A DNA stretch of 64,000 nucleotides from Tahibacter harae (GTDB lineage: Bacteria > Pseudomonadota > Gammaproteobacteria > Xanthomonadales > Rhodanobacteraceae). The notes below the pieces were generated by a model that had not been told where the DNA came from, ran no database searches, and worked only from the letters and a program-made list of their open reading frames with translations. Both the position numbers and the translations under genes were made by a program. Below are positions 16,608 to 26,123 of the stretch, piece after piece (position 1 is the stretch's first letter; each line of letters begins with the position of its first letter). The stretch covers positions 124,001 to 188,000 of the forward strand of contig NZ_JANFQO010000008.1 of NCBI RefSeq assembly GCF_024437735.1, in the 5' to 3' direction.

Positions 16608-18893
16608 TCAGGCCTTGCCGATGGCGGCGATGGTTTGTTTGGCCAGCTCGGCGGGCGAGCCGGTGAAGGTGACGATGCCGGCATCGCGGGCGCCGTCGAC
16701 CATGGAGCTGATGACGCAGGTGTCCGGATCCTGCACCCAGATCTGGCCGCCCTTGCCGGCGAGGTGCTTGGCGCCCTCGATGGCGTCATGGGCCATGCCG
16801 GAGAAGATGATCGCGGTGGCGGCGCCCTCGAAGCGGTCGGCGATATCGCGCAGCACCAGGTCTATGGACGGGGTGTACGGCGAAGCCTCCGGCAGATGGG
16901 CCAGCTGGATCACGCCGTCGGCGTCGACCAGCAGGCGGTGCGTGGTCGGCACGACCAGCACTTCGCCATGGCTGACGCGATCGCCGTGGCCGGGCGCGCG
17001 CACGGTCAGCGGCGTGGCCTTGGCCAGCTGCGAGGCCATCAGTTCGAGGAACTCCGCGCCCATGTGCTGGGCCAGCACGAACAGGGCCGGGAAGCGCGCG
17101 GGCAACGCGGCGAGGTATTCGCGCACGGCCTCGGGACCGCCGATGGAAGCGCCCAGCACGATCACGCGGCGGATGGGCTTGGCCACCGCCGAGCCGTCCA
17201 GGCGGTGCTCGACGAAGAAGTCCGCCCGCGATTCCTGCGGCGCGACAGCTTCCTCCATCGGGATCAGGTCGAGCTTGAGCGTGGTATCGAAATCGAACTT
17301 GCTCGCATCGCCGCCCTCGGGCGCGAGGTAGTCCTGGGCGGCGACCTTGTCGACGGCGGGTGCGGCGGGCGCGGCCGGCGCGGCTTCGTCCGGATCGGAT
17401 TCGACCACTTCCTCCAGCGTCCAGTTGCCGCCGGAGAGGAAATCTTCGGCCGACACCTTCTGCACCTTGGCCACCTCGGGTTTGCCCGCGTCCGCGGCCG
17501 GCGCGGCGTCCTCGTCGCTGATCGGTTCCAGCGAAAACTTGGACAGGTCGAACGTGCGCCCGCCCTCGGCTGCCGCCTCGCGCCGGGGCGCGGCGGGCTG
17601 GGCCTCGCGTGCGGTCGGCACCTTGGCGGCGAATTCGTCGGCCGCCGCGGAGGCGGCGCCGCCGGCGAAGGTGGCGTCGAAATCGACCAGCTTCTCTTCC
17701 TGCACCGGCGGTGCGGCCGGGGTGGAGCCGAACATGGCGTCGAGTTCGGCACCGAAGCTGAAATCCGGCTCGGTGTCGTCGCCCATCGCCGGCTTGATGC
17801 TGCCGGGATCCAGTGCCGCCTCGATGCCGCCGAAGGGATCGGTGCCGAAGTCGCTTTCGGAGAAGCCGAAGTCCGCGGCGGCATCCTGCGCTGCGCTGCG
17901 CGCCGGCGGTGCGGTGACCGAGGGCGGCGGCAGGTCCAGCGAGCCGAGGTCGAAATCGAAATCCAGCGATTCGGGATTGGTCGCCGCCGGCGGTGCGGCG
18001 TCGAGGTCCAGATCCAGGCCGAAGTCGCTGCTGGCCGCGGCGGCCGGTGCCGGCGGGCCGAGCGAATCCAGATCCAGGTCCAGGTCGAGATCGGCCCTTG
18101 CCGCCGGGGCGGCGGGTGCCGGAGCGAGATCGAAGTCGAAATCGAAGGCGTCGGCCTTGGCGGCTGCTGCGGCCGCGGCCGGCGGCTGCGGCAGTTCCAG
18201 CGTCACGGCCGCCGGGGACGGCGCGGCAGCCGGCGGCTCGACAGCCGGCGGTGCGGCGGCGGGGCCGAGCAATTCATCCAGATCGAAGCCGAAGCCGGCG
18301 GCGGGCGCCGCGGCGGCCGGCGGTGCGGCGGCGGATCTGGCCGCCGGCGGTTCCGGCGCAAACAGCGCGTCCAGCGCATCGGACAGGCCGCTCTCGCCGC
18401 CGAACAGCGCGGCGGCCGCGGCGTCCGGCGCGAAGGTGGCGCTGGGCGGCTGCGGCTGGGCTGCGTCGGGAATGCTGCGGGCAATCTTCTGTGCCGGCGA
18501 CGGCGGTGCTTCCGCACCGGGCGGACGCGGCGGATCGGCCACTTCGGGCCGACCCATGATCTTGGCGGCGAGATGGCGCGACCAGCGCGCCTGTTCCCAG
18601 CCGGACAGTTCCGAGCTGACCTGGGCGTCGTTGAACACGACGTTGTAGCGCTCGTCGTCGAGCAGGTCGTAGACCTCGTCCAGGTGCGACTCGATCTCCG
18701 GATCCAGGTTCACGATGACGACATGGGCGCCCGAGCCTTCGAGCGCATCGCGGTCCATCTGCGCGGTCAGGGCCTCGTAGACGACGGCGGCGCCCAGCTC
18801 TTTCAGCGCATCCTTGAGGTGGCCTTCGAGCTGGCTGGTCTGATAGAGCAGCGCAACGCTGACCGCCTCGTCACGATCGACAGATTTAGGCAC
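16608..18893 (-). CDS. chpB: Chemoreceptor methylesterase ChpB with a very long acidic/Pro-Ala linker
   Basis: CheB-type methylesterase of 761 residues, about twice the size I expect for the P. aeruginosa homologue. Residues 1-115 resemble a degenerate receiver (SVALLYQTSQLEGHL, VVIVNLDPE). About residues 116-575 are low complexity, Ala/Pro-rich with (F/L)D repeats such as FDFDFDL and LDLDLDLD. The C-terminal catalytic domain (about 575-761) has VIVLGASIGGPEAV with the nucleophilic Ser, LAQHMG with His, and SGMAHDAIEG with Asp (usual form SGMGxDG). It would demethylate PilJ, opposing PilK. The start overlaps the chpA stop by eight bases. Confidence 0.9.
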   Translation of the reverse strand: MPKSVDRDEAVSVALLYQTSQLEGHLKDALKELGAAVVYEALTAQMDRDALEGSGAHVVIVNLDPEIESHLDEVYDLLDDERYNVVFNDAQVSSELSGWEQARWSRHLAAKIMGRPEVADPPRPPGAEAPPSPAQKIARSIPDAAQPQPPSATFAPDAAAAALFGGESGLSDALDALFAPEPPAARSAAAPPAAAAPAAGFGFDLDELLGPAAAPPAVEPPAAAPSPAAVTLELPQPPAAAAAAAKADAFDFDFDLAPAPAAPAARADLDLDLDLDSLGPPAPAAAASSDFGLDLDLDAAPPAATNPESLDFDFDLGSLDLPPPSVTAPPARSAAQDAAADFGFSESDFGTDPFGGIEAALDPGSIKPAMGDDTEPDFSFGAELDAMFGSTPAAPPVQEEKLVDFDATFAGGAASAAADEFAAKVPTAREAQPAAPRREAAAEGGRTFDLSKFSLEPISDEDAAPAADAGKPEVAKVQKVSAEDFLSGGNWTLEEVVESDPDEAAPAAPAAPAVDKVAAQDYLAPEGGDASKFDFDTTLKLDLIPMEEAVAPQESRADFFVEHRLDGSAVAKPIRRVIVLGASIGGPEAVREYLAALPARFPALFVLAQHMGAEFLELMASQLAKATPLTVRAPGHGDRVSHGEVLVVPTTHRLLVDADGVIQLAHLPEASPYTPSIDLVLRDIADRFEGAATAIIFSGMAHDAIEGAKHLAGKGGQIWVQDPDTCVISSMVDGARDAGIVTFTGSPAELAKQTIAAIGKA

Positions 18894-21800
18894 GGCTCAA
18901 CCTCAAGGTTTCCTGCACATTGCGAAGCAGATCGACTTCCTGGTACGGCTTGCCGAGGTAGCGCTCGACGCCGATTTCCAGCGCGCGCTGGCGGTGCTTC
19001 TCGCCGGTACGCGAGGTGATCATGATGATCGGCACCAGCCTGAGACGCGGGTCGTTCTTCATGTAGGTGGCGAGTTCGTAGCCGTCCATGCGCGGCATCT
19101 CGATGTCGAGCAGCATCAGGTCGGGCACCTTGTCCTGCAGCTTCTCGACTGCGTCCAGGCCGTCCTTCGCCGTGATCACGTCCATGTCGTTGCGTTCCAG
19201 CACGCGCGTGGTGACCTTGCGCATGGTGATGGAGTCGTCGACCACCATGACCAGCGGCTGGCGGCGTTCCTCCACCGGCGGTGCAACGGGTTGCGGCGCG
19301 AGCGTGGCGATATCCACGCCGGCTTCGACGCTGGCCGCGCGCAGGGCGACGTAGCGGCGCACCAGCGGGGCGAGGTCGAGAATCATCACCACCGATCCGT
19401 CGCCCATGATGGTGGCGCCGAAGATGCCGGCGACCGAGCTGATCTGCGGACCGACCGACTTCACCACGACTTCGCGCGAGCCGACCACGCCGTCGATGCG
19501 CACTGCGGCGCGCTGGTCGCCGGTGCGGGTCATCAGCAGCGGCACCTGGGCTTCGTCGGCCAGGCGCGGCACCGGCACGTTGAGCAACTGCGCCAGTTCG
19601 TAGATGTGGAATTCTTCACCGGCGTAGGCGTAGACCGGGTTGGCCGTGGCGAGACGGCGCTCCAGGTCCTCGCGGCCTATGCGCACCACGCCCTGCACCG
19701 AGGACATCGGAATCGCGTAGGTGGCTTCGCCCAGGCGCACCAGGATGGCCTGGGTGACCGCCAGGGTGAACGGCAGGCGGATGGTGAAGACTGAGCCCTT
19801 GCCGCGTTCGGAATCGATGGTGAGGCCGCCGCCGAGCTGCTTGATCTCGTTGTGCACCACGTCCATGCCGACGCCGCGGCCGGCGAGCTGGGTGACCTGC
19901 TCGGCGGTGGAGAAGCCGGTTTCCAGGATGAAAGCGTAGAGGTCGCGGTCGGACAGCTGCGCTTCGGCATTGAGCAGGCCGCGTTCGATGGCCTTGCGCC
20001 GGATCGCGTCGCGGTCCATGCCGCGGCCGTCGTCGGACACGCGCAGCACCACTTCGGTCGCTTCGCGGCTGACCTGGATGGTGACCGTGCCTTCCGGGTT
20101 CTTGTTGTTGCGCGAGCGCTCTTCCGGCGATTCGATGCCGTGGGCCAGGGCATTGCGCAGCATGTGCTCGAACGGCGCCTTCATGCGTTCGAGCAGGTTG
20201 CGGTCCATTTCGCCCTGGGCGCCTTCGACCTTGAGCTGGGCGCGCTTGCCGATTTCCTGCGCCGCCTGGCGCACGGTGCGGCGCAGGCTGGGCACCAGCG
20301 AATCGAACGGCACCATGCGCGTGCGCATGAGGCCTTCCTGCAGGTCCGAGCTGACGCGCGACTGCTGCAGCAGCAGGGTTTCCGACTGGCGCGTGAGGTC
20401 GTCGAGCAGGTTCTGAATCGAGACCAGGTCCGACACGGACTCGCCGAGTGCGCGCGAGAGCTGCTGCAGCTGGGAGAAGCGGTCCAGTTCCAGCGGATCG
20501 AACACGGTCTCGCCGGGTTCGTGATGCTCGCGCTGGTAGCGCGCGATGATCTGCGCTTCGGTTTCCATTTCCAGCTTGCGCAGCTGTTCGCGCAGGCGGG
20601 CGACCGTCTGTTCAAATTCGACCAGGTTGAAACGGAAGGTGGTGACCTGCTGTTCCAGGCGCGAGCGATAGATCGACACTTCGCCGGCGTAGTTCACCAG
20701 CGAGTCGAGCAGGTCCGAACGTACGCGGATCATTTCCTGGGCCGGACGCGGCTCGTCGTCCTCGACCGGCGGCAGCGCGCCCGGACGCGCCGGCGCGGCG
20801 GGCCTGGCCGGTGCGCGCGCGGCTTCCACCGGCGCCGGTGCGGCGGGTGCGGCCGGCGCTTCCGCGACCGGCGCCGCGGACGCATCGCCCCCGGCCGGGC
20901 CGAGCTGACCGGACAGGTCGCCGGAGACCAGCGCCTCGAAGCGCGCGATGGCGTTCTCCGGCATGGCGATGGCCTGGCGCTTGGCGATGCGCTGGACCAG
21001 GGCGTGCAGGCGGTCGAAGCCGCGCTCGAAGGATTCGACCGTGGCGCGGTCCATGCTGCGGCGGCCTTCGGAAATGGCCTCCAGCAGCGATTCCATGGTG
21101 TGCGAGAGATCGCCGATCGGCGCCAGGCCGGCCATGCGCGCACCGCCCTTGAGCGTGTGCAGGTCGCGCTGTATGCCGGTGACGATGTCGCGGTCGTGCG
21201 GCGCTTCGCGCAGGCGCGCGATCAGGCCGTCGGAGTGATCCAGGATGTCGCTGCCTTCCTGCACGAAGATTTCGAGCAGGTCCTCGTCCATATCGGGCAG
21301 ATCGAGCTTGCCTTCCGGCTGCGGATCCTCGGCGATGGGCGGCAGCACGATATCGCGCTGCGCCGCCTGGCTCGCCGCGGCGGCTTCGGCGCGGGCACGC
21401 TCGGCCGCTTCGGCGGCGGCACGCTGGGCGGCTTCGGCCGCGGCGCGTTCGGCCTGGGCCTGCGCTTCGGCCTGTTCGCGTTCGGCGCGGGCGGCGGCCT
21501 CGGCGCGGGCCTGTTCGGCGGCCTCGGCTTCGGCGCGCGCGGCCTGGGCTTCGGCTTCGGCGCGTTCGCGCTCGGCGCGCGCTTCGGCTTCGGCCAGGGC
21601 GGCGGCTTCGCGTTCGGCCTCGGCGCGGGCGCGGGCGGCTTCCTGCGCGGCGCGGGCGGCTTCGGCAGCTTCCTCGGCCGCGGCGCTGGCCAGCAGCGCA
21701 TCGAGTTCGCTGGCTTCGGCGGAAAGATCGGCGCCGCCGGCAAGCGGAATGTCGGCCAGGCCGCTGGCGATCACGGGGCTGCTTTCAGCCGGCGCGACAC

Positions 21801-24800
21801 CGGCGAGCATGGCATCGAACTCGGCCTGCTCGTCGCTGGAGAACAGGCTGTCCAGCATCAACGCATCGTCGGCCGGGGCCGGCCCGGCCAGGCTCAGGCT
21901 GACGGATTCGTCCGGCGTTTCCGCCGCATCCTTGAGGCCGGGGAAATCGAACTGGGCCAGGTCTTCCAGCGACAGTTCCTCGATCTGCAGCGAGGCGTCG
22001 TCGGCATTGCCGGGGCTGACCGCGGCGCTGGGGATGTCGCTGACGAAATCGCCGTCCAGGGCGATGCTGAGTTCGTCCTCCAGCGGAATGGAGACGGCGC
22101 CGTCGTCCTGGGCCGCGGCTCCGTCGAAATCCAGGTCCAGCGCGGAAACGGGTTCGGCGCTGATCTCGATGGAGGCCGGCTCCAGCGTATCGAGCGTTTC
22201 CGCTACCGGCTCCGCCAGGGAGATTTCCTCGACCGCGGCCGGAATGTCGAAGGTGAATTCGGCGCCTGTCGGCTGCTGCGGCGCTGCTTCGGACGCGGCC
22301 GGAATGTCGAACGTGAACTCGGCGCCGGACGACTCCTGCGGCGCGGCATCGGCCGCGGCCGGCAGGTCGAAGGTGATTTCGGCGCGGGCCGGTTCCTGTA
22401 CCGCCGCGTCGGGCGCGGCGTCTTCCACATTGGATTCCAGCGCCAGCCCGGCCAGCGCACTGACCGCCTCGGCCGCCGGCGCGGACTCACCCGCGGCATC
22501 CGCGGCGGCCGCGCTGCCGCCGAGTTCGATCGTGTCGAAATCGTCGTCGCTGGGTACGTACAGGGTATGCGCCAGTTCCGGCTCGGGCAGGTCGTCGCGC
22601 AGGGCGACGATACGCTCGATCAGGGTTTCCGAGTGCGGCAGCTCCAGCTGGCCGCGTTCCAGCGACTGCATCACATGGCGCACCAGGGTGCTGGCGTCGG
22701 CCAGCACGGCCAGGCCGGCGGGTTCCGGCGCGGCGTCGCGCGCGCGCAGACGCTTGATATAGCCTTCCAGCGGTGCCAGCACCTGGCTGATCACCGGGAT
22801 GTCGACCATCGCGATCGCACCATGCAGGGTATGCACGGAACGCAGCAAGGTATCGGTTGCAACCTGTGGATGGTGCCTGGAACCGTCGACGAAGCCGTCG
22901 ACCACGGCGAGGTGCTGGCTGACTTCGCTGCGCAGGATGTCGAACAGCACCGGATCGATGTTCGGCAGCGGGCCGAACGACGGCAATGCGTCGGCATCGA
23001 TCTCGTTCGCGGGCGGCGCGGATTCGATCTCGCGCTCGATATCCAGCGTGCGGGTCAGTTCCACCGGCGCGGCGACCACGCTGGCGGCGGCAACCGCAGC
23101 TACAGGTTCCGGCGCCGCGGCGGCGACGGGTTCGTCCTCCACCGGCACTTCGACCAGGCGCTTGATCTTGCGCTTGACCAGGCGGGTGCGCTTGCGCGCC
23201 GGCGCGAGGAAGGCTTCCTCGCCGGCGATGAGCTTGTCCGCCACGGCCATGATGCCAGCGATGTCGGAGGTGGGCGCACCTTCGCCGCGCAGCGCCGCCA
23301 GCAGTTCCGGCAGCGCGGCCACGGCCTGGTCGACCAGGGTGATCACCGCGACATTGGGCTGGATGGTCTTGTCGAGCACGCGGTTGAGCATGTTCTCGAC
23401 TTTCCAGCTGAACTCGCCCAGCGCCATCGCGCCGACCAGGCGGCCGGAGCCCTTGAGCGTATGGAACGAGCGGCGCACCGGCTTGAGGCGTTCGAAGTCG
23501 TTGAGGTCGGCCTTCCACACCGGCATGTGCACGTTGAGATTCTCGATCTCGTCCTGCACTTCCTCGACGAAGACTTCGCGGATTTCCTCGTCGATATCGT
23601 CGGAGGCGACCGCCTGGAAGCTGGCGTCGGCGCCGGCGGGCGCGGCGTCGTCCTCGACTTCTTCCTCGATCTCTTCCTCGATCTCGATGGTGCGGAAGCG
23701 CGGCGCCGGCGGCGCGGCCGGAACCACGGGCGCCGGCGACACCGGCGCGACGGCGACGGCCGGCACTTCGGCCGGCGGCGGTTGGGTGGGTTCGGTCTCG
23801 GTCAGGCGCAGGCCGGTGAGGTCCTGCGCTTCGTCGACGACAACGGAGGCCTCGCCGATGACAAGGTCGTCCAGCGCGCGGCCCGGGGCGATCTCCACCG
23901 CGACTTCGAGTTCGCGCGGCTGCTCGGCCTGGTCGGGTTCCACCTCGGCCAGGGTGAGTTCCTCGACCACCGGCTCGCCGGCATCCGGCAGGCCCAGGCG
24001 GGCGATGTATTCGTCGACATCGCTGCCCAGGTCCATCTCGACGCTGGGCAGGTCGGAATCGGCGCTGCTGCTGAAATCCAGTTCCTGGCGCGGAGCCGGG
24101 CCGCGGCCGTCGGGCAGGGTTTCGGCAAAGGAGACGAACTGGCCTATGGACAGATCCGCCGCGCGCGCTTCGGCGGGAGCGATCGGATCCAGCGCCAGCG
24201 GCGCCGCGGCGGCCGCAACCGGATCCGGCTCCGCCGCGGCCGGCGTTTCGAGTTCGAGGCTGAAGGCACTGCCGCCACGCGACGCCGGCGGCGGCGTGGG
24301 CGCGCTGCTGACCAGCGGCGCGGCGGTCGGCGCGGACGGGCCGGCCGAGGTGTCCGGCAGCGGCGCACGCGGCGGCGGCGGCGGTTCCGGCGCATCGCCG
24401 TCGTCCTCGGGCACGGGCCAGTAGCCCAGGGCTTCGAGGCTCTCGCGGGTGACGTCGAGGATCTTCTCGCGGCCGGCGCGCTGGTCGCGGGTGGCTTCGA
24501 GGTAGTACTCGATCGAGGCGATGGTGTCGGCCAGCTTGTCCATCTGCTCGGCCGTGGGCACGCGGCGCCAGCGCATCAGCTCGACTTCGATGAAGCGCAC
24601 CAGGCCGTGCATGAGTTCGGACGGACGCTGCAGATCGAGCATGCGCAGCGCGCCGGAGACTTCCTCCAGCAGGCGCGGTATCTGCTCGACCTTGGCGTGA
24701 TCCCAGGGCGATTCGATGAAGGCGACGATGTCGTTCTTGGCCTGGGCCAGGTTGGTCGTGGCCTCCTTCATCAGCGCGTCGAGAATCTTGCGCACTTCGG

Positions 24801-26112
24801 CCTTGGGCAGTTCCATGCCGCCGCTGCCGGTGTCTTCCGGCGTATCGGCGCCCAGGCGTTCGATGTGGTCGTCCAGCGAGGCTTCGACATAGAGCAGCGC
24901 ACCGGCTACGTCGAGCAGGGTGCTCTCGTCCGGCGAACGGGTCTTGTTGGCCATTTCCTCGACGATGCCGCGCTGTTCCACCACCACGCGGCGCGGCACG
25001 CCCAGGCCGAGCATGCCCAGCGTGTCGCCGACGCGGTCGAGCACGTCGACCTGGGCCATGAGTTCGGCCGGATCGTTGCCCTGGGCGCGCAGGAAGATAT
25101 CCAGCGCTTCCTTGACGCGCAGCAGGTCGTCCTTGATCGCCGCGGAAACGGTGTCGAGCAGTGCGCGGTTGTGGCCGGAGATCGAGCCCTTGGCGTGTTC
25201 CAGTTCCTTCTCGCTGGGCAGCAGCGACTGCAGCTTGAAGGCCTGGCGCACGGCGCCCAGGCGCGGCGAATCGCCGTTGGCATGGGCGACGTAGTAGAGA
25301 AGGTTCTTCAGCAGTTCGCGCGGCGGCGCGGCCTGGAACGCGGCCTCGCCATTGTCGACCAGGCGCTTGATCTCGCGGTCGATCTTGCCGAACAGCAGCT
25401 TCACCGCCGGGCTGGCCTCGATCGCGCCGACGCCGACGCCTTCGAGCACGGAACTGCCTATCCACCACACCCGGCGCGGTTCCACCGCGTGGCTGATGGC
25501 CTGGATGCGGGTGAGCAGGTCGATGAGCTTGTCGGTCTCCGCGCGCGGGTCGGCCGCACGCAGCCATTTCAGCAGCGAGACCTGGTAGGCCGTGCGCAGA
25601 CGGCCGGCGCTGAGCTTGAGTTCGCCCTCGGACAGCGCCTGGGGCGCGCCGTTGGCCGCGGCCGGCAGCGGCAGGCCAAGGTCCGGCGAGAACAGCACGC
25701 TTTCGGAGAACAGTTCCTCGCCGCGCACCGCGCGCAGGTCGTTGAGCAGCGGCAGCAGGACGATGGGAATGTCCTTGTGGCCGCTCTGCAGGCGCTCCAG
25801 GTAGTCGGGCAGCTGCACGATGCCGCGCATCAGCACGGAATAGGCTTCGTCCTTCTGCCGGATCTCGCCGTCGAGCAGGGTCTGGGCGAGGCGCTCCATC
25901 TCCTCCACGACCATCGAGGCGCCGTACAGCTCGACCATGCGCAGGGTGCCCTGCACCTGGTGCAGGTAGGTCGCGCAGAAGCGCATGAGGCTGGAGTCGG
26001 CGGGATCGTCGACATACGCCTCCAGCGCCTGGCGCGCCTGCTTCAGGGTCTCGTCCAGCTCCTGCTTGACCCAGTTGAGCGTGGTGAAGTCGATGTCGTC
26101 TTGCAGTCTCAT
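18886..26112 (-). CDS. chpA: ChpA: multi-Hpt CheA-type histidine kinase with CheW and receiver domains
   Basis: Central kinase of the twitching chemosensory system, 2408 residues (P. aeruginosa ChpA about 2470). N-terminal degenerate Hpt-like helical domains begin with LHQVQGTLRM (His51). Canonical or near-canonical phosphotransfer motifs are HTLKGSGRL (His884), HTLHGA (His1094) and HTLKGGARM (His1652). An Ala/Glu/Arg coiled-coil region spans about 1475-1585. A CheA dimerisation helix, HATPase (RNALAHGIESPEERS near 1987; DDGRGMD; GRGVGMDVV), a CheW domain and a C-terminal receiver with phospho-acceptor Asp2336 (LLLDIEMP) follow. I chose the ATG at 26112 (MRLQDDIDF) because it matches ChpA N-termini; an upstream in-frame stretch is the complement side of pilK. 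Expected phosphoryl targets are PilG and PilH. Confidence 0.96.
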   Translation of the reverse strand: MRLQDDIDFTTLNWVKQELDETLKQARQALEAYVDDPADSSLMRFCATYLHQVQGTLRMVELYGASMVVEEMERLAQTLLDGEIRQKDEAYSVLMRGIVQLPDYLERLQSGHKDIPIVLLPLLNDLRAVRGEELFSESVLFSPDLGLPLPAAANGAPQALSEGELKLSAGRLRTAYQVSLLKWLRAADPRAETDKLIDLLTRIQAISHAVEPRRVWWIGSSVLEGVGVGAIEASPAVKLLFGKIDREIKRLVDNGEAAFQAAPPRELLKNLLYYVAHANGDSPRLGAVRQAFKLQSLLPSEKELEHAKGSISGHNRALLDTVSAAIKDDLLRVKEALDIFLRAQGNDPAELMAQVDVLDRVGDTLGMLGLGVPRRVVVEQRGIVEEMANKTRSPDESTLLDVAGALLYVEASLDDHIERLGADTPEDTGSGGMELPKAEVRKILDALMKEATTNLAQAKNDIVAFIESPWDHAKVEQIPRLLEEVSGALRMLDLQRPSELMHGLVRFIEVELMRWRRVPTAEQMDKLADTIASIEYYLEATRDQRAGREKILDVTRESLEALGYWPVPEDDGDAPEPPPPPRAPLPDTSAGPSAPTAAPLVSSAPTPPPASRGGSAFSLELETPAAAEPDPVAAAAAPLALDPIAPAEARAADLSIGQFVSFAETLPDGRGPAPRQELDFSSSADSDLPSVEMDLGSDVDEYIARLGLPDAGEPVVEELTLAEVEPDQAEQPRELEVAVEIAPGRALDDLVIGEASVVVDEAQDLTGLRLTETEPTQPPPAEVPAVAVAPVSPAPVVPAAPPAPRFRTIEIEEEIEEEVEDDAAPAGADASFQAVASDDIDEEIREVFVEEVQDEIENLNVHMPVWKADLNDFERLKPVRRSFHTLKGSGRLVGAMALGEFSWKVENMLNRVLDKTIQPNVAVITLVDQAVAALPELLAALRGEGAPTSDIAGIMAVADKLIAGEEAFLAPARKRTRLVKRKIKRLVEVPVEDEPVAAAAPEPVAAVAAASVVAAPVELTRTLDIEREIESAPPANEIDADALPSFGPLPNIDPVLFDILRSEVSQHLAVVDGFVDGSRHHPQVATDTLLRSVHTLHGAIAMVDIPVISQVLAPLEGYIKRLRARDAAPEPAGLAVLADASTLVRHVMQSLERGQLELPHSETLIERIVALRDDLPEPELAHTLYVPSDDDFDTIELGGSAAAADAAGESAPAAEAVSALAGLALESNVEDAAPDAAVQEPARAEITFDLPAAADAAPQESSGAEFTFDIPAASEAAPQQPTGAEFTFDIPAAVEEISLAEPVAETLDTLEPASIEISAEPVSALDLDFDGAAAQDDGAVSIPLEDELSIALDGDFVSDIPSAAVSPGNADDASLQIEELSLEDLAQFDFPGLKDAAETPDESVSLSLAGPAPADDALMLDSLFSSDEQAEFDAMLAGVAPAESSPVIASGLADIPLAGGADLSAEASELDALLASAAAEEAAEAARAAQEAARARAEAEREAAALAEAEARAERERAEAEAQAARAEAEAAEQARAEAAARAEREQAEAQAQAERAAAEAAQRAAAEAAERARAEAAAASQAAQRDIVLPPIAEDPQPEGKLDLPDMDEDLLEIFVQEGSDILDHSDGLIARLREAPHDRDIVTGIQRDLHTLKGGARMAGLAPIGDLSHTMESLLEAISEGRRSMDRATVESFERGFDRLHALVQRIAKRQAIAMPENAIARFEALVSGDLSGQLGPAGGDASAAPVAEAPAAPAAPAPVEAARAPARPAAPARPGALPPVEDDEPRPAQEMIRVRSDLLDSLVNYAGEVSIYRSRLEQQVTTFRFNLVEFEQTVARLREQLRKLEMETEAQIIARYQREHHEPGETVFDPLELDRFSQLQQLSRALGESVSDLVSIQNLLDDLTRQSETLLLQQSRVSSDLQEGLMRTRMVPFDSLVPSLRRTVRQAAQEIGKRAQLKVEGAQGEMDRNLLERMKAPFEHMLRNALAHGIESPEERSRNNKNPEGTVTIQVSREATEVVLRVSDDGRGMDRDAIRRKAIERGLLNAEAQLSDRDLYAFILETGFSTAEQVTQLAGRGVGMDVVHNEIKQLGGGLTIDSERGKGSVFTIRLPFTLAVTQAILVRLGEATYAIPMSSVQGVVRIGREDLERRLATANPVYAYAGEEFHIYELAQLLNVPVPRLADEAQVPLLMTRTGDQRAAVRIDGVVGSREVVVKSVGPQISSVAGIFGATIMGDGSVVMILDLAPLVRRYVALRAASVEAGVDIATLAPQPVAPPVEERRQPLVMVVDDSITMRKVTTRVLERNDMDVITAKDGLDAVEKLQDKVPDLMLLDIEMPRMDGYELATYMKNDPRLRLVPIIMITSRTGEKHRQRALEIGVERYLGKPYQEVDLLRNVQETLRLSRA

Positions 26113-26123
26113 GCGCTTTTCTC

